Positions 1 to 12,700 of a DNA stretch of 64,000 bases are shown here, in pieces. The notes under the pieces were generated by a model. The model ran no database searches and was not told the DNA's origin. It saw nothing but the letters and a program-made list of their open reading frames with translations. How positions within the stretch are numbered: position 1 is the stretch's first letter; every line of letters begins with the position of its first letter. The translations under genes were made by a program, and so were the position numbers. The DNA comes from Phocoena phocoena (taxonomy: Eukaryota > Chordata > Mammalia > Artiodactyla > Phocoenidae): NCBI RefSeq assembly GCF_963924675.1, contig NC_089238.1, forward strand, positions 41,992,879 through 42,056,878, read 5' to 3'.

Positions 1-583
1 ATTCTAAGAAGAAAGCTGGTGTTCTCAATACAGAGTTATAACATTTCACTTAATCTGTGTTCCATGCATCACCTCTGTTTCCAGACTATCTGGAGTCACC
101 AGTTGCTGAGTCTTCTGAGGATTCCATGGTATAAATCAGGTGGTTTCTTGGCTTTTCCTACTGCGGATTTGGGACTTAGTTTTAGGGTTCTACTAAGTCG
201 GTTACTACTCCGTGTCTGCTTTCCAGTTCCCCAAATTTTGGCACTATTGTCTTCTCTCCCTTTCTCATGGGGATTTGGAAGGGAGCAGAGTGTAATGTGT
301 GTGTGCAGTTGGCTGCTTTTCAGTGAAGCCTCAGATGTCTCGTTTCCATTTCACCTCTCCACCAAAAATTCCTTTTGTCTGCACCCCCCGCCCCCTACCA
401 CTGCCCTCCTTCTTCAGGGAACCATTTTGGTGTTCCAAAACTGAGTTCACCATAACCACTGTTTACTGGCTGTCTGTGGTCTGTGCTCAGGCAGCTGACT
501 TACCAGATGCCTACCACAGGCAGCTTCTGAAGACTGAGGAGAAATAAGTGCCATTCACATGCGGGCTTTGCTTTCTTTTTCAG
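1..583 (+). other. UTP4: UTP4 intron (3' part)
   Basis: This is intronic sequence upstream of the first UTP4 exon in the window. It ends in a pyrimidine-rich stretch and CAG at 581-583. The open frames here are not conserved-looking, and I see no named repeat. Confidence 0.8.
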
Positions 584-795
584 GGAGCGCTATTCATAAG
601 ATGCTTGTGGATAGGCAGTATATGGGTGTGTCTAAGCGGAAGTGTATCATATGGGGCGTGGCCTTCCTGTCCGATGGCACCGTCATAAGCGTGGACTCTG
701 CTGGGAAGGTGCAGTTCTGGGACTCAGCTACCGGTACCCTTGTAAAGAATCATCTCATCGCAAATACTGACGTGCAGTCCATTGCCATATCTGAT
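584..795 (+). CDS. UTP4: UTP4 coding exon a (human residues ~177-246)
   Basis: The acceptor is TTTTTCAG at 576-583 and the donor is GTGAGT at 796. The first two bases complete a split glycine codon. The exon encodes [17 protein letters not shown] followed by WD40 strands ([11 protein letters not shown], then the [10 protein letters not shown] blade end). It ends in phase 0 at ISD and joins QEDSF of the next exon. Confidence 0.96.
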
Positions 796-3700
796 GTGAG
801 TATAGTCCCTGTTTGAGCAGTTCCTGTACAACCTGGGGCATGAGTAGAGAAGGCCGTGTCAGTGGTGTGCCACAGACACTGTTCCCTAATCCTGAATGTT
901 GTAGTGGAGGAAGATTGAGTTTAGGACAATGCATCTGAAAACCCACACAGTTTTCCTGAACACTTACTCTCCAACAGTTAGTTAGAGAATATTCTCTAAA
1001 CGATTAGTTAGCAGAGAGGTTTTCTTCAGACACTCCCTGTCCCCAGTTAACCCCGTCTGATTGTAGGTGGGGCACAAGTATTCTAGAAGAATCTTGAGGA
1101 GTGCTATTTCCTCTCTCTGCCTGACCTGCTTCCTATCTTGGAACATTAGAAGGTAATTTTATAGTGATTTCGACACTACTGATTTTTCTCCTATTTGTAT
1201 AGGAGTTAAAGCAGGTTTGTATTGAACATGTGTGCCTCTTGCCATCTTGTAACATGAATTCTTAATCAGAAACCTTTGGATATTTTAGCAATGAGGCACA
1301 GGAAGTGATTTTGAGGTTTGTTTTTTTTTAATGTTTATTGGAGTATAGTTGATTTACAATGTTGTGTTAGTTTCTGCTGTACGACAAAGTGAATCCGTTA
1401 TACATACACATATATCCATTCTTTTCCCATATAAGTCATTACAGAGTATTGAGTAGAGTTCCCTATGCTATACACTAGGTCCTTATTAGTTATCTGTTTT
1501 ATATATAGTAGTGTGTCTACGTCAATCCCAATCTCCTAATTTATCATCCCCACTCCCGCTTCTCTCCCCACCCCGTAACCATAAATTTGTTTTCTACATC
1601 TGCGACTTTGTTTCTGTTTTGTAAATAAGTTCATTTGTACCATTTTTTTAGATTCCACATGTAAGCGATATTATATGATATTTGTCTCTCTGTCTGAGCT
1701 TTGAGGTTTGTTGACTAGATCTTTTATCTTTACGTAATTAGTTTGAGTGTTGTTTTCTTACTTAAGTGTGTCTAGTGTAGAGATCACTCCTGCTTTCTTT
1801 TCTTGCCTATAAAATGTTCTATCCCATTCCACAGTTTTTCCATGAGAACAATTTGTTAGTGCTGAAGCCCTATAAAACATGTAGGTGTCACATATAAACT
1901 ATAATAGAAGTCAAGGTTTAAATGAGTGGGAGGAATTTTCCTTTTAAAATAGAGTTTTGATCCAAAATGGTTGTAATTATTAGACAATAAGACTTAATTA
2001 TTAAATTTAGTACTATTTAAAGTGTAATTATTTAAGGATTATGCACCTGTTCAAAGACCAAAGAAGATGTATATTTATTGCTATGGAACAATTTCCAGGA
2101 TATATTGGTAAGGGGAAAAAGTAGAACAGTATTACAGTGTATAATGTAGTATATAATAGTGTATTAAGGAAAGATAGAGCAGATTTATATATTAGATATT
2201 TATATATGAGATATTCTAGGACTTCCCGGGTGGTCCAGTGGTTAAGACTCAGCGCTTCCATTGCAGGGGATGTGGGTTCAGTCGCTGGTCAGGGAACTAA
2301 GATCCTGCATGCTGTGTGGCATGGCTAAAAATAAAAGAGAAAAGAAAAGAAACAGATATTCTATGTGTATACAGTTTTGCTAGTATATACATAGAATATC
2401 TCTGGAAATATTGAAAATGCAAATAATGACAGTTTCTGGAAGAAAGTTTTTGGGGGGTAGGTGGAAGACAGCTGTAACTTGTACTGTGTACCACTTGATA
2501 CTGTCTGATCTTCTACCTTGTGCCTATATTACTCTATTGCATTAAGTCTTAGATACAAATGATTGTAACATGTCATAATTTTGTTATCATGGGAAAGAAG
2601 AAATACTTTTATTAAACTATGACAGAGTGGTTTTTTAAATGTAAAATTCATATTTTATAAGCACATAATATAAGCTTTTATAACATAAACTGACACAATG
2701 CTTTTTTAAACATAAAATTTTATTTATTGAAGAGCTTCTTGAAGCTCTTGAAGAAATTTTCTTGAAGAAATTTTCTGTTATATCACTCTTACGCATATAT
2801 AAACAGGAAAGTATGTGTGAAATAAAATGATAAGGGTATTCCTAGAACGTCTTCACATTCAGAGTTGGACTCTGAATCACTTGAACTCAGTTATTGGGGT
2901 CCATGTTTCTCACACATGCCTCCCAGCCATCCACAGTGTTGGTAGAAGATGCTCCAATATAGTCCCAAGATTTTCTTTTAGGCTTTTGACAACTGTTCTG
3001 CAAGTTGTTTTTGTTTTGTTTTGTTTTATTATTATTTGGCTGCATCGGGTCTTAGTTGCTGCCTGTGGGATCTTCATCATGGCCTGCGGGATCTTTCCTT
3101 GAGGCGCGTGGGATCTTTCCTTACAGCACACAGGCTCTTCATTGTGGCGTGCAGGCTTCTCTATTTGCGGTGCGGGCTTCTCTCTAGTTGTGGCGCGTGG
3201 GCTCTGTTGCCCCACGGCATGTGAGATCTTAGTTCCCCAGCCAGGGATCAAACCGCATCCCCTGCATTGGAAGGTGGATTCGTAATCACTGGGCCACGAG
3301 GGAAATCCGTATTCTGCAAGTTTTGATGTTCATTCTTTATCTGAAGATGTCACATAACACAGGTTGACAGATATAAATATTTTGATATCAGAGGTGTTAA
3401 GATGTGAGAAAATGTGTGCCTGAGAAGCAAGGGATTGTGGTACTGTTTTTTTTTTTTTTTTTTCAATTGAAACGTGCAATTGTACAAATTCCAGTCCTCA
3501 AAAATGCTTATCACAAACTCTGGAGTTGGGCAGAGTTGGGTTTGAATCCCAGTCATACCACTTAATAGTTACGTGTCTTCCTTGGGTAAGGTGCTTCTTT
3601 CTAAGTCTCAGTGTCTTCCTCTGTGAGAACAAGGAGGTTAGTAATACATGCTGCGTGGCGTCTGAGGAAAGATTAAATGGGTTGTGCTTGTAAAGTGCTA

Positions 3701-6700
3701 AGCAGAGTGTCTGGCACAGCGAGTGTGCTATTGCCATTTTCATATCTCTTTTGACACCAGTCCTAATTTCAAGGCTTTTCTCCATACTCTCTTGCCAGAA
3801 CAGATGGTTATATTTAGATTTCTTTTCAGTGGTTTCTCATTGACTAAAGAGTGAATTGTGGCAAACACCCAGTCCTTTGATCTTCTTGGAAGCCTTTCAC
3901 CTCCATCAGGTAGGCAAGTACTGATTCCTGCAGGGAGTTGTAGGGAACATTTGCCTTCATTTAGGGGTCAGTCCTGAGATTTTGTGTTCTCTGTGAAGCA
4001 GTCACTCTTTGATTAAGTTAGTGTGTGTGTGCACATGTGTGTGCGCGCGTGTGTGCGCGCGTGCATGCACTTGCGCACCCCCCCCAGGTCTGTTTTTCCC
4101 TTGCTTCATTCCTGTTGCACCCCAAGAGAGCCCTTTTCTTTTGTTTGCTTTTCAGTTCTTTTATGATTCCACCTCAGGGAAAGAGAATGTGGAATGAGAG
4201 GCCTCCCTTCCCAGTTCTTCTCTGTAGGTAGTACTTTGAGCAAACAGCCACTTGAACTGTTTAGTGGAGGTGATGGAGAGAGCGAGTGAATTCCTAAGCG
4301 GCTCAGTATTTCCACTTTTGCCTTAGGCTAATGGTTTTCAAATAGTACCCTTAGAGGAGGTGAGGGAGAGGCCTGTGCCCGGAGCAAAGGCTTTGGCGGC
4401 AGATACACGTCTGTAAACTAACAGACAGGTAAACTTTTGAAGTTCCAGTTTCCTTATCTGTGTAAAGGGCTATTAAATGATGATTGGGGGGGGAAAAGGG
4501 TAAAATCATAACTCATCCAAACATGAAATGGAAGTATGTCAGAGATTTTCTGTAACTCATTAACTAATGAGGGAACCAGTAAGTTACAAGCAGTTCTAAG
4601 GGAGAAATCAAAGAACACAGTTATGTAAGGCCATCAGGAATGCTGAAATGATTTACAAATTGTTGCAGGACTCAGTGTCCACAGGACAATCATCAGCTGC
4701 ATTCTACCGAGCACAATTCTTTTGCATCTCTATGCAAGAGAATCTTTTGCATCACTCTCAGTTTTTTTACAATTTATGGAGTTGTAAAGTAGCTCTAGGA
4801 CAATCAGAGGGCTCACCAGCCAAGGACATCAGTACTTGTTATGCTCATTTCAGTCTTTTATAGTTTCTCCTGATAGGACAGATGATACTTAACCTTGCAG
4901 GTTGTTGAAGGATTAGAGATGATATGACATACAACGTTCCTAGCACAGTCAGTGTGTAGTTGATGGCAGCTACATGCTCACATGTGTGCAGACATCTCAC
5001 TTTTCTTGACTTCTCACCTACTCTTTACACCGTTTGATTGGTTAACTACTGATCCAGGTTTCTGATTTTTCTCAGTACCCTATCAAGCCTCCTGTTTTGT
5101 TTTCTTACTCAAAGTTATGTGCATTTTTAAAAATGAGTTAAAATGAAAATGGTTTTGAGATTATAGAGGAATTTTAAAAAGTAGTTGTAGACACAGTAAG
5201 ACCTTTTAAAACTGACAGAAATCCTCGTGCTCAACATGCTGACAAGAGAGAGCCTTAAACTGGGGACCAGGGAACCTGCATCTTTGTGATATTGATCAGG
5301 CCACTTCCCCTCCTCAGCCCACCCTCTCTTCATCTCTAAAAAGAGGACAGTGAATTTTAGGGTTTTCTAAGCTTCAGTCTTTTGACTGCCAGATTTGCGA
5401 CCCCTCCCTTTTCCCCAATATTGTTGCTATTCTAATGAGGTCGGGTTTGCATTATATGAAAGCACGCTAACAGTTTGAAGTACTTACTGTTAATTTTGTC
5501 AGTAGGGGGCGCTTTGTTACCTATGCGCGAACTTGCTGCCCTGATGGAATTGTTAGCTTCTGGAGGAAAAAGACCCCTGCAACCTCCCTTCAATTCTGGG
5601 CATAGGTTTTCCCCCTAAGCTGCCCAGACAGAAAACCTCGGGGAATATTTTAAAAACTGGGCCCTGTTTTGCTCAAATGTACCTCCCTAATGATTTACTT
5701 TCTCAGCAAGAAGACAGTTTCGTGGTGGGCACAGCCGAGGGGACAGTGTTCCATTTTCAGCTGGTCTCTGTGACTTCCAACAGCAGTGAGAAGCAGTGGG
5801 TGCGGACAAAGCCATTTCAGCATCACACTCACGACGTGCGAGCCGTGGCCCACAGCCCCATAGCACTGATATCTGGAGGTGGGTTTCAGTCTTGGCCGGG
5901 AGTGCTTCATTACTCTGCCCAGCTGTGGTTATTTTCATGTGGGACTTTTTCTAATTCCGATATTCTTTCTCCTCTCCCTCCCGCTGCAGGCACAGACACC
6001 CACTTAGTCATTCGTCCTCTCATGGAGAAGGTGGAGGTAAAGAATTATGATGCTGCTCTCCGAAAAATCACTTTTCCCCATGTAAGTATCATCCTCTAAT
6101 GCCCACCACGCCCTCATCTCCCGGTCTGCCTGTCCCATAAGACAGCACAGCTCACTCTTCTTTGGCAGATCTGTTGGCCTTCTGTAGTTACCTTCTTCTT
6201 CTTTCTTCCTTCTCTTTCTAAGGCAAGCTTCTGGCAAAGATGTTTACAGGGGCCAAGAGATTTACAGCAGCATTCCTAGTTCAGTTTCTGGGGAAATCAT
6301 TCCCTTTTCCTAGTAGGTGCGGTTTATGGGGATTTTGTTTGTTTTTAATTTTTTTAAATAAGTTTATTTTATTTATTTTTGGCTGCATTGGGTCTTCGTT
6401 GCTGCGCACGGGCTTTCTCTAGTTGTGGCGAGCAGGGGCTACTCTTTGTTGCGGTGCGCGGGCTTCTCATTGTGGTGGCTTCTCTTGTCGCAGAGCATGG
6501 GCTCCCGGTGCACGGGCTTCAGTAGTTGTGGCACGCGGGCTCAGTAGTTGTGGCTCATGGGCTCTAGAGCGCAGGCCCAGTAGTTGTGGCACATGGGCTT
6601 AGTTGCTCCGCAGCATGTGGGATCCTCCTGGACCAGGGCTCGAACCCGTGTCCCCTGCATTGGCAGGCGGATTCTCAACCACTGTACCACCAGGGAAGCC

Positions 6701-9700
6701 CAAGGCTGGACTTTTTATTATTCTGGGTGGGAGCAGGAGAATCCAGGCTTCCAGTGTTCCTTTCTAGGTAAATCAGTCATCTTTCCAGGCTAGAAACTCT
6801 TCTTCCCACTACGTACTTCTACATTCCATTCAACCAGTAAACCTTACTGAGTCTACCTCCTCGTTCTCTCTTGAATCTAGCCATTTCTCTTTGTCTACAC
6901 TGCCATTAACCTAGTTTGGGTCAGTGACTTTTCTCCTCTGGATTTCTTTACAGTAGTTTGTTAACAATCTCCTTTTATTTAGATTTGTGTCATTCCGGCC
7001 TGTTCTCCATTGATCCGTTCAAAAAGCAACTTTGTTCATCCCTCCATGCTTAAATGCCTTTGTTGGTCGTTGTTGTCCTCAGCGTAAAGACCTAATTCCT
7101 TAGCATGGCTTATGAAACCTGTCTTGATCCGGAGAAGACAGCTTCTTCCCTCACCTCTGTTCTCACGCACTTACATTACCCCCACCCCCATCTGCACTCA
7201 GTCTGGCAGTTCTGAAAGACTCCTTTTTATTCCCTCTCATTCTCTCTTCCCTTTGAGCTATTTCCCGTGCCATCCCTCTGCTTGGAACGTCCTGCCCTAC
7301 CTTCTTTGCCTGAGTACTCTTTACCAGTGAGCCTCATCTGGCCTCCTGTCTTTACTGTCATGAGGCCTTTCTACTTTTTTTCATTACATACTGTGCTTAG
7401 CCATGTTAAAATTCTTTGCACACTTAATGTAATTGCCTGTTTAATTTTATGTCAACCCTTTAAACTGTAAGCTTGAGAGCAGTAGCTAGGTTTTTATTTA
7501 CCACTATGTTTTTAGATCCTAGGACAGTGCCTGGCGAATGGTAGTACTTAGGAAATATTTATCAAGTAAATGGATTTTAATGGTGAAAAATGTTCTGAGG
7601 TGTTGCTGCTGTATCCAGTACTGAGGCAATAGATGACTCCGGCTTGTTTATGTCTTTTTGATTCTTGGATACAGCGACGTCTCGTTTCCTGTGCAAAAAA
7701 GAAGCAGCTTCTCCTCTTCCAGTTTGCTCATCACTTGGAACTTTGGCGACTGGGATCCACAGTTGCAACAGGTAAGATGGGAGAAAGTTTTTTTCCAATA
7801 AGAAAACTGGAGATAGAAGCCAGAAATGGCAGTTGAAATTCTGCTTGTGGAAAAATGGAAGTAGGTTTGTCTGTGTCCTTTTGAACTTATGGTTTCCCAC
7901 CCACTAGATAGAGCAGAGGAGTTCCTCAGAGTGTTAAAATTGTTAGCAGGACACTGAATCATCAGTGAAAAGTTTTCGGTTCAGTATGGTGCACTGCAGG
8001 ATATAGTGGTGCTGAGGGTAGTGGAATCAAAGTTCTCCCTGGCTAGACTGGGATCAAAACAGGCTGTTGAAAAATGACAAGTTTTAATGTGGGGTCGTGA
8101 CGGGCCTGCATGAAAAAGAAGGTTGTGCAGATCTTACCAGGGTGACAGCCTCATGGCCTTAAGTATGACATACCTGTTTGGGTCCTGTTGTTTTACAGTA
8201 GGTTAGAGGCTTTTGCTTTAGGCTCCAAAATGAACAAATGAAGTTGAAGTCGAGGCCACACAAACTTCACTTTCATCCGCCTGCATGCCAGGCTGTGGGG
8301 AGCAGCTTCAGAGAAATAGGGGTGTGCCCTAGGCCGTATGCAGGGTACCCAAGTAGAAGCTAAGAAAGTGCTTGCTGCTTTCCTCTTCGTATACATACCC
8401 CCAGAAAACTGTAAGCTTACTACGTCAGACATTTTTTTGATTTCCCAGTGGTAGAGATTTCTTTCTACCCAGGAATGGCTTTTTAGTAGAAAAAATGTAT
8501 GAATAACCTTTCTTTGGGAAGAAAAATGTCAGGGATATTTCTTGTTCCAGGAAAGAATGGGGATACCCTTCCACTCTCTAAAAATGCAGATCACTTACTT
8601 CACCTCAAGACAAAGGTAAAGAAATTTAACTGTGTGTTCAGACTCTGAAATCCAGAACATTTTTCTCATTCTGAATTTTGAGGGTTTCTTAGTTGACATC
8701 ATAAACTGTTTCAAATCTAAAATTATTTGAATGAAGTACTATGTCAAAAGAGCTGGGTTTCCTATGCTTGTAAGTCAGGCATTCCGAATTTATTGGATGA
8801 ATGAATACAAGAAATTCGTTTTTCTTCTTTTGGTATTATTATGAAAATAACATGCATAGTTTTTAAAAATTCAAATAATGCAAAAGAGGATGCAATGAAA
8901 AATGAACCTCTTTCTTACCCCCACCCCCCCAGAGGTGATCACTGCCAGTGGTTTCTTTTTTTTTTTTTTTTTTTTTCTTTTTTTTGCAGTACGCGGGCCT
9001 CTCACTGTCGTGGCCTCTCCCGTTGCAGAGCACAGGCTCCGGACGTGCAGGCCCAGTGGCCATGGCTCGCGGGCCCAGCCGCTCCGCGGCATGTGGGATC
9101 CTCCCTGACCGGGTCACGAACCTGGGTCCCCTGCATCGGCAGGCGGACTCTCAACCACTGCGCCACCAGGGAAGCCCGCCAGTGGTTTCTTATATATTCT
9201 TGCAGAAAAAATTTTCACCCATGTGTGCATGTGTATACATCCTTTCTTTCTCCAATAATGGGACTATACTATACAAACAGCTTTGTCTTCCTTTTTAAAA
9301 ATCTTTATTTTAATTGCACAAATAATTTGTGAATACAGTCTCACTATGAAGAATTCAAGCAATATTGATAATTTATACCCTTGCCCAGCTCTTTAATACT
9401 AGTCCCCTCTCCTGCAATAATTACTGTTAATTGATTAGCTGTATACCTTTCTAGATCTTTTTCTGTGTGTGAGAATATGTATGTGTGTATACATACATAC
9501 TTACATACACTCAGATGTTTTTTGAGTTTTTTGAATTACATAAATGTTACACTAAACTTTTGCGGTGTTATGCAAATTTTTTCACTTAATATTTCTTACA
9601 GGTCTTTAAAGCAGGTTGTCATTGACCAAAACAGAAAATCAGTCCCCAAGTCACTGAGCCTCCAAAGCTTCACTGCGTTAAATGCCTCCCTGCTCAGGTT

Positions 9701-12700
9701 TCTAAAGTTAGGGTTTATTATGAAGCTACCCATGAAATATGCGAAGGGCTGAGATACAGTATTCAGAGACCTCTGTTCTGGGTTTTGGAAATCAAAGCCA
9801 CACCACTTAGATGTTCTACCTTTGAAATAATCATAGTGACACATTAGCATATGAGTGTCAGGATTATGTGTCGGTATTTGTGGATACATTCAGAGTGGCA
9901 GTAGCTTGAGGATTCATGCTATAGTGAACCTTGTATGAAGTTTTACTTGACTATTTATCCTGCTTCCTAATGTTACCAGGGTCCTGAGAACATTATCTGC
10001 AGCTGTATCTCCCCATGTGGAAGTTGGATAGCCTATTCTACAGCTTCTCGGTTTTTTCTCTATCGTTTGAATTATGAACATGACAACATAAACCTCCAAA
10101 GGGTAAGTGATAACCCCAAGTCTGGTTGAATAAGAAGAAACCTTATAAGTGGGTGATTTTTGTGTGAAGTGGAAACGTCCTGGATATGAATCCTTGTTCC
10201 ATAAAAAGCTATTTTGAGAAACCTGTTATAAAACAGTCTCTTATTGCCATTTAAAATTATGTTTTTGGAGGATAGGGAAATGCCAGAAAGTGGCAGTAAA
10301 GGTTGGGCTTTTGAGGAGATGACAAGGGGGCTGGATAGGTTACAGTAGGCACGTCTGTGTTCCAGGCCCTTGGTTGCTTGGCTTCTTTGGAGACAGGAAG
10401 CATTCATATGATTTAAGCCTAACTGTGATTATTTTTGATGGGCTCTGGGTCTAACTTCTCTCTGTCTGTCTGATTTTTTGTTACTGGTTCCCCCAAGGTT
10501 TCCAAAATGCCAGCGTTCCTTCGCTCTGCCCTTCAGATTTTGTTTTCTGAGGATTCAACGAAGCTCTTTGTGGCATCAAATCAAGGGTCTGTGCATGTCA
10601 TTCGGCTGCTGGAGGGAAGCTTCAAGCACCTGCATACTTTTCAGCCTCAGTCAGGTGAAAAGTTGGTAATTGGCCATGGAAGAGAGTTATCAGTCTCGAT
10701 GTTCCTTTTTTTTCCATTTAAACCTCAATTGTTGGGGGTGCACTAATGATCTTCTCTGCCCTGCAAAAATTACACATTCACTCACATGTTTGCGATTTAA
10801 AGTAGAGGGAGATACCTGGCAAGTGAAAATGCTCGATGAAATCTGAAGTCTTGCTCACACCTACTCTTTTCTCACTGGGTTTTTGATTCCTTATTTGGGG
10901 CCAGAGAAGTTTCATCACCCTTCTTGGAGTTTTGTTAGCAGAGCAAGAAGAAAGTTAAAATCATCTGTAATCCTGACACCCAGAAATAACTACCATTATT
11001 ATTTTATATATTTACAGTAGGTGCTGGTTATGTAGGTATTTTATGGACATGTTAATCTTTTTGGTTGTTTGTTTTTATAATGATGAGCTTATACATACAG
11101 TTTCATTACCTGTCCTAATGCTTATGACCACTTTTCCATATGTTTTGAGAACATGAGTATGCATGAATGAGTGACTGTGTATAGATAACAACTGGTGAGT
11201 TAACTACTAAGGACTTAGTACCCGATACTTCCCACGGGCCTTTTTCCTTCTCCCTTTTTCTGGCTTGTAGTGACTTCACTGTTAGACTTCATCAGCCTGG
11301 AAAATCAACTTTTTAAAATCAACTTAAACTCTCACTGTTCATAAGCTGCCCCAGAAGCAAACAGGAAAAGAAACATACAAATTAGGAGTCACATGAAGTA
11401 AACTGAGAGTATTTATTGAGTACCTGTATATGGTTTTATTATAAAACTTAGATTCTTTACCTTGCATTTAGCACTCCTTTAAAATTGGCTCTGCATTATG
11501 TATATAACTTTATTTCTTCCTCCTATCTCATCTCACTTCCCCTTCTAGTCAGGCTGGTTTCTTTGTAGCCCTCAAACCTGTGTATTCCTGTCCTTGTCAC
11601 TTAGGTCACACTGTTCTCCATCCTTTTCTACCCACCTCGCTCATCCTTTAGCATCTGGTTTATGTCTAGTTATAAAGCTTTTTCATTGTTTGGGGTTGTT
11701 ACATGCAGCCCTTACTTTGGCATATAGCATCACTGTCTGATTTTTATCCCACATGGGTCTTCATGATGCCAGATTGGTTTAAAATTCTTTAATGACAAAG
11801 ATGGCTCATATGTGCCCATGCTCCCTTAGTGCTAAATATACAGCTAGTAAATAAAGGTATGCCTCGGGACTTCCCTGGTGGTGCAGTGGTTAAGAATCCG
11901 CCTGCCAATGCAGAGGACACAGGTTCGATCCCTGGTCCAGGAAGATCCCACGTGTCGCGGAGCAACTAAGCCAGTGTGCTACAACTACTGAGCTTGCACT
12001 CTAGAGCCTGCAAGCCATAACTACTGAAGCCCGCTCACCTAGAGCCCGTGCTCCGCAACAAGAGAAGCCACCGCAGTGAGAAGCCCACGTACCGCAAGGA
12101 AGAGTAGCCCCTGCTCGCCACAACTAGAGAAAGCCCGTGCACAGCAACGAAGACCCAACACAGACCAAAAAAAAAAAGATAAGCCTCAAGCCTATTTGCT
12201 GTTTGTAACTTTGTTTAAAAAACACCTGATAGGAAAGGAGTTTGAAACAATTAAGGTATAGATTTTGGTGGTAGCTCTTACCCTGATTCTCTGTTCTCAT
12301 GGTAGTTCTGAGCAAGTGCTGCTTTTTGGTTTATCTCTCTGGCTCCTCTTTCCATGAAGGATGGCTAATTTAAAATAGTAGACAGAGTAGCATCTAGAAC
12401 TTATCTGCAAAACTATCTAGAAATTGTCCTATGAGTAATTTAAAACCAGGGCTCTTACTGGCTTTCGCCATCATTTTTAGGGCAGGGCTGGCTGACTGTG
12501 GACACTGAATTCAGAGCCTTAACTATGGTTTTGTCCTTACAGGGACAGTGGAGTCCATGTGTCTTTTGGCAGTCAGTCCAGATGGAAATTGGCTAGCTGC
12601 ATCAGGTACCAGTGCTGGAGTCCATGTGTACAACGTGAAACAACTAAAGGTGCGCATGAGGTTTAGTAGCAGAAAACAGGAGGAAGTTAGCTCTGCAGTT

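Larger units (their letters stand above)
796..5706 (+). other. UTP4: UTP4 intron, repeat-bearing
   Basis: This 4.9-kb intron holds an antisense L1 3' end (1319-1697), an old L1-like remnant split by a SINE (2035-2560), a second SINE (3007-3311), a MIR (3500-3735), a GT-rich microsatellite (4019-4064) and a CTCF-like site (5499-5513). No exon-like signal is seen in the rest. Confidence 0.85.
6082..7674 (+). other. UTP4: UTP4 intron with SINE and L2 remnant
   Basis: The intron is mainly a long SINE (6341-6701) followed by an L2-like stretch (about 6870-7575). It ends at ACAG 7671-7674. Confidence 0.8.

Noticed and set aside
8841..9332. 163-codon frame and similar frames in other SINEs
   Set aside because: They are translations of CHR SINEs (the recurring [17 protein letters not shown] type). 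The same peptides appear at every SINE copy in either strand.
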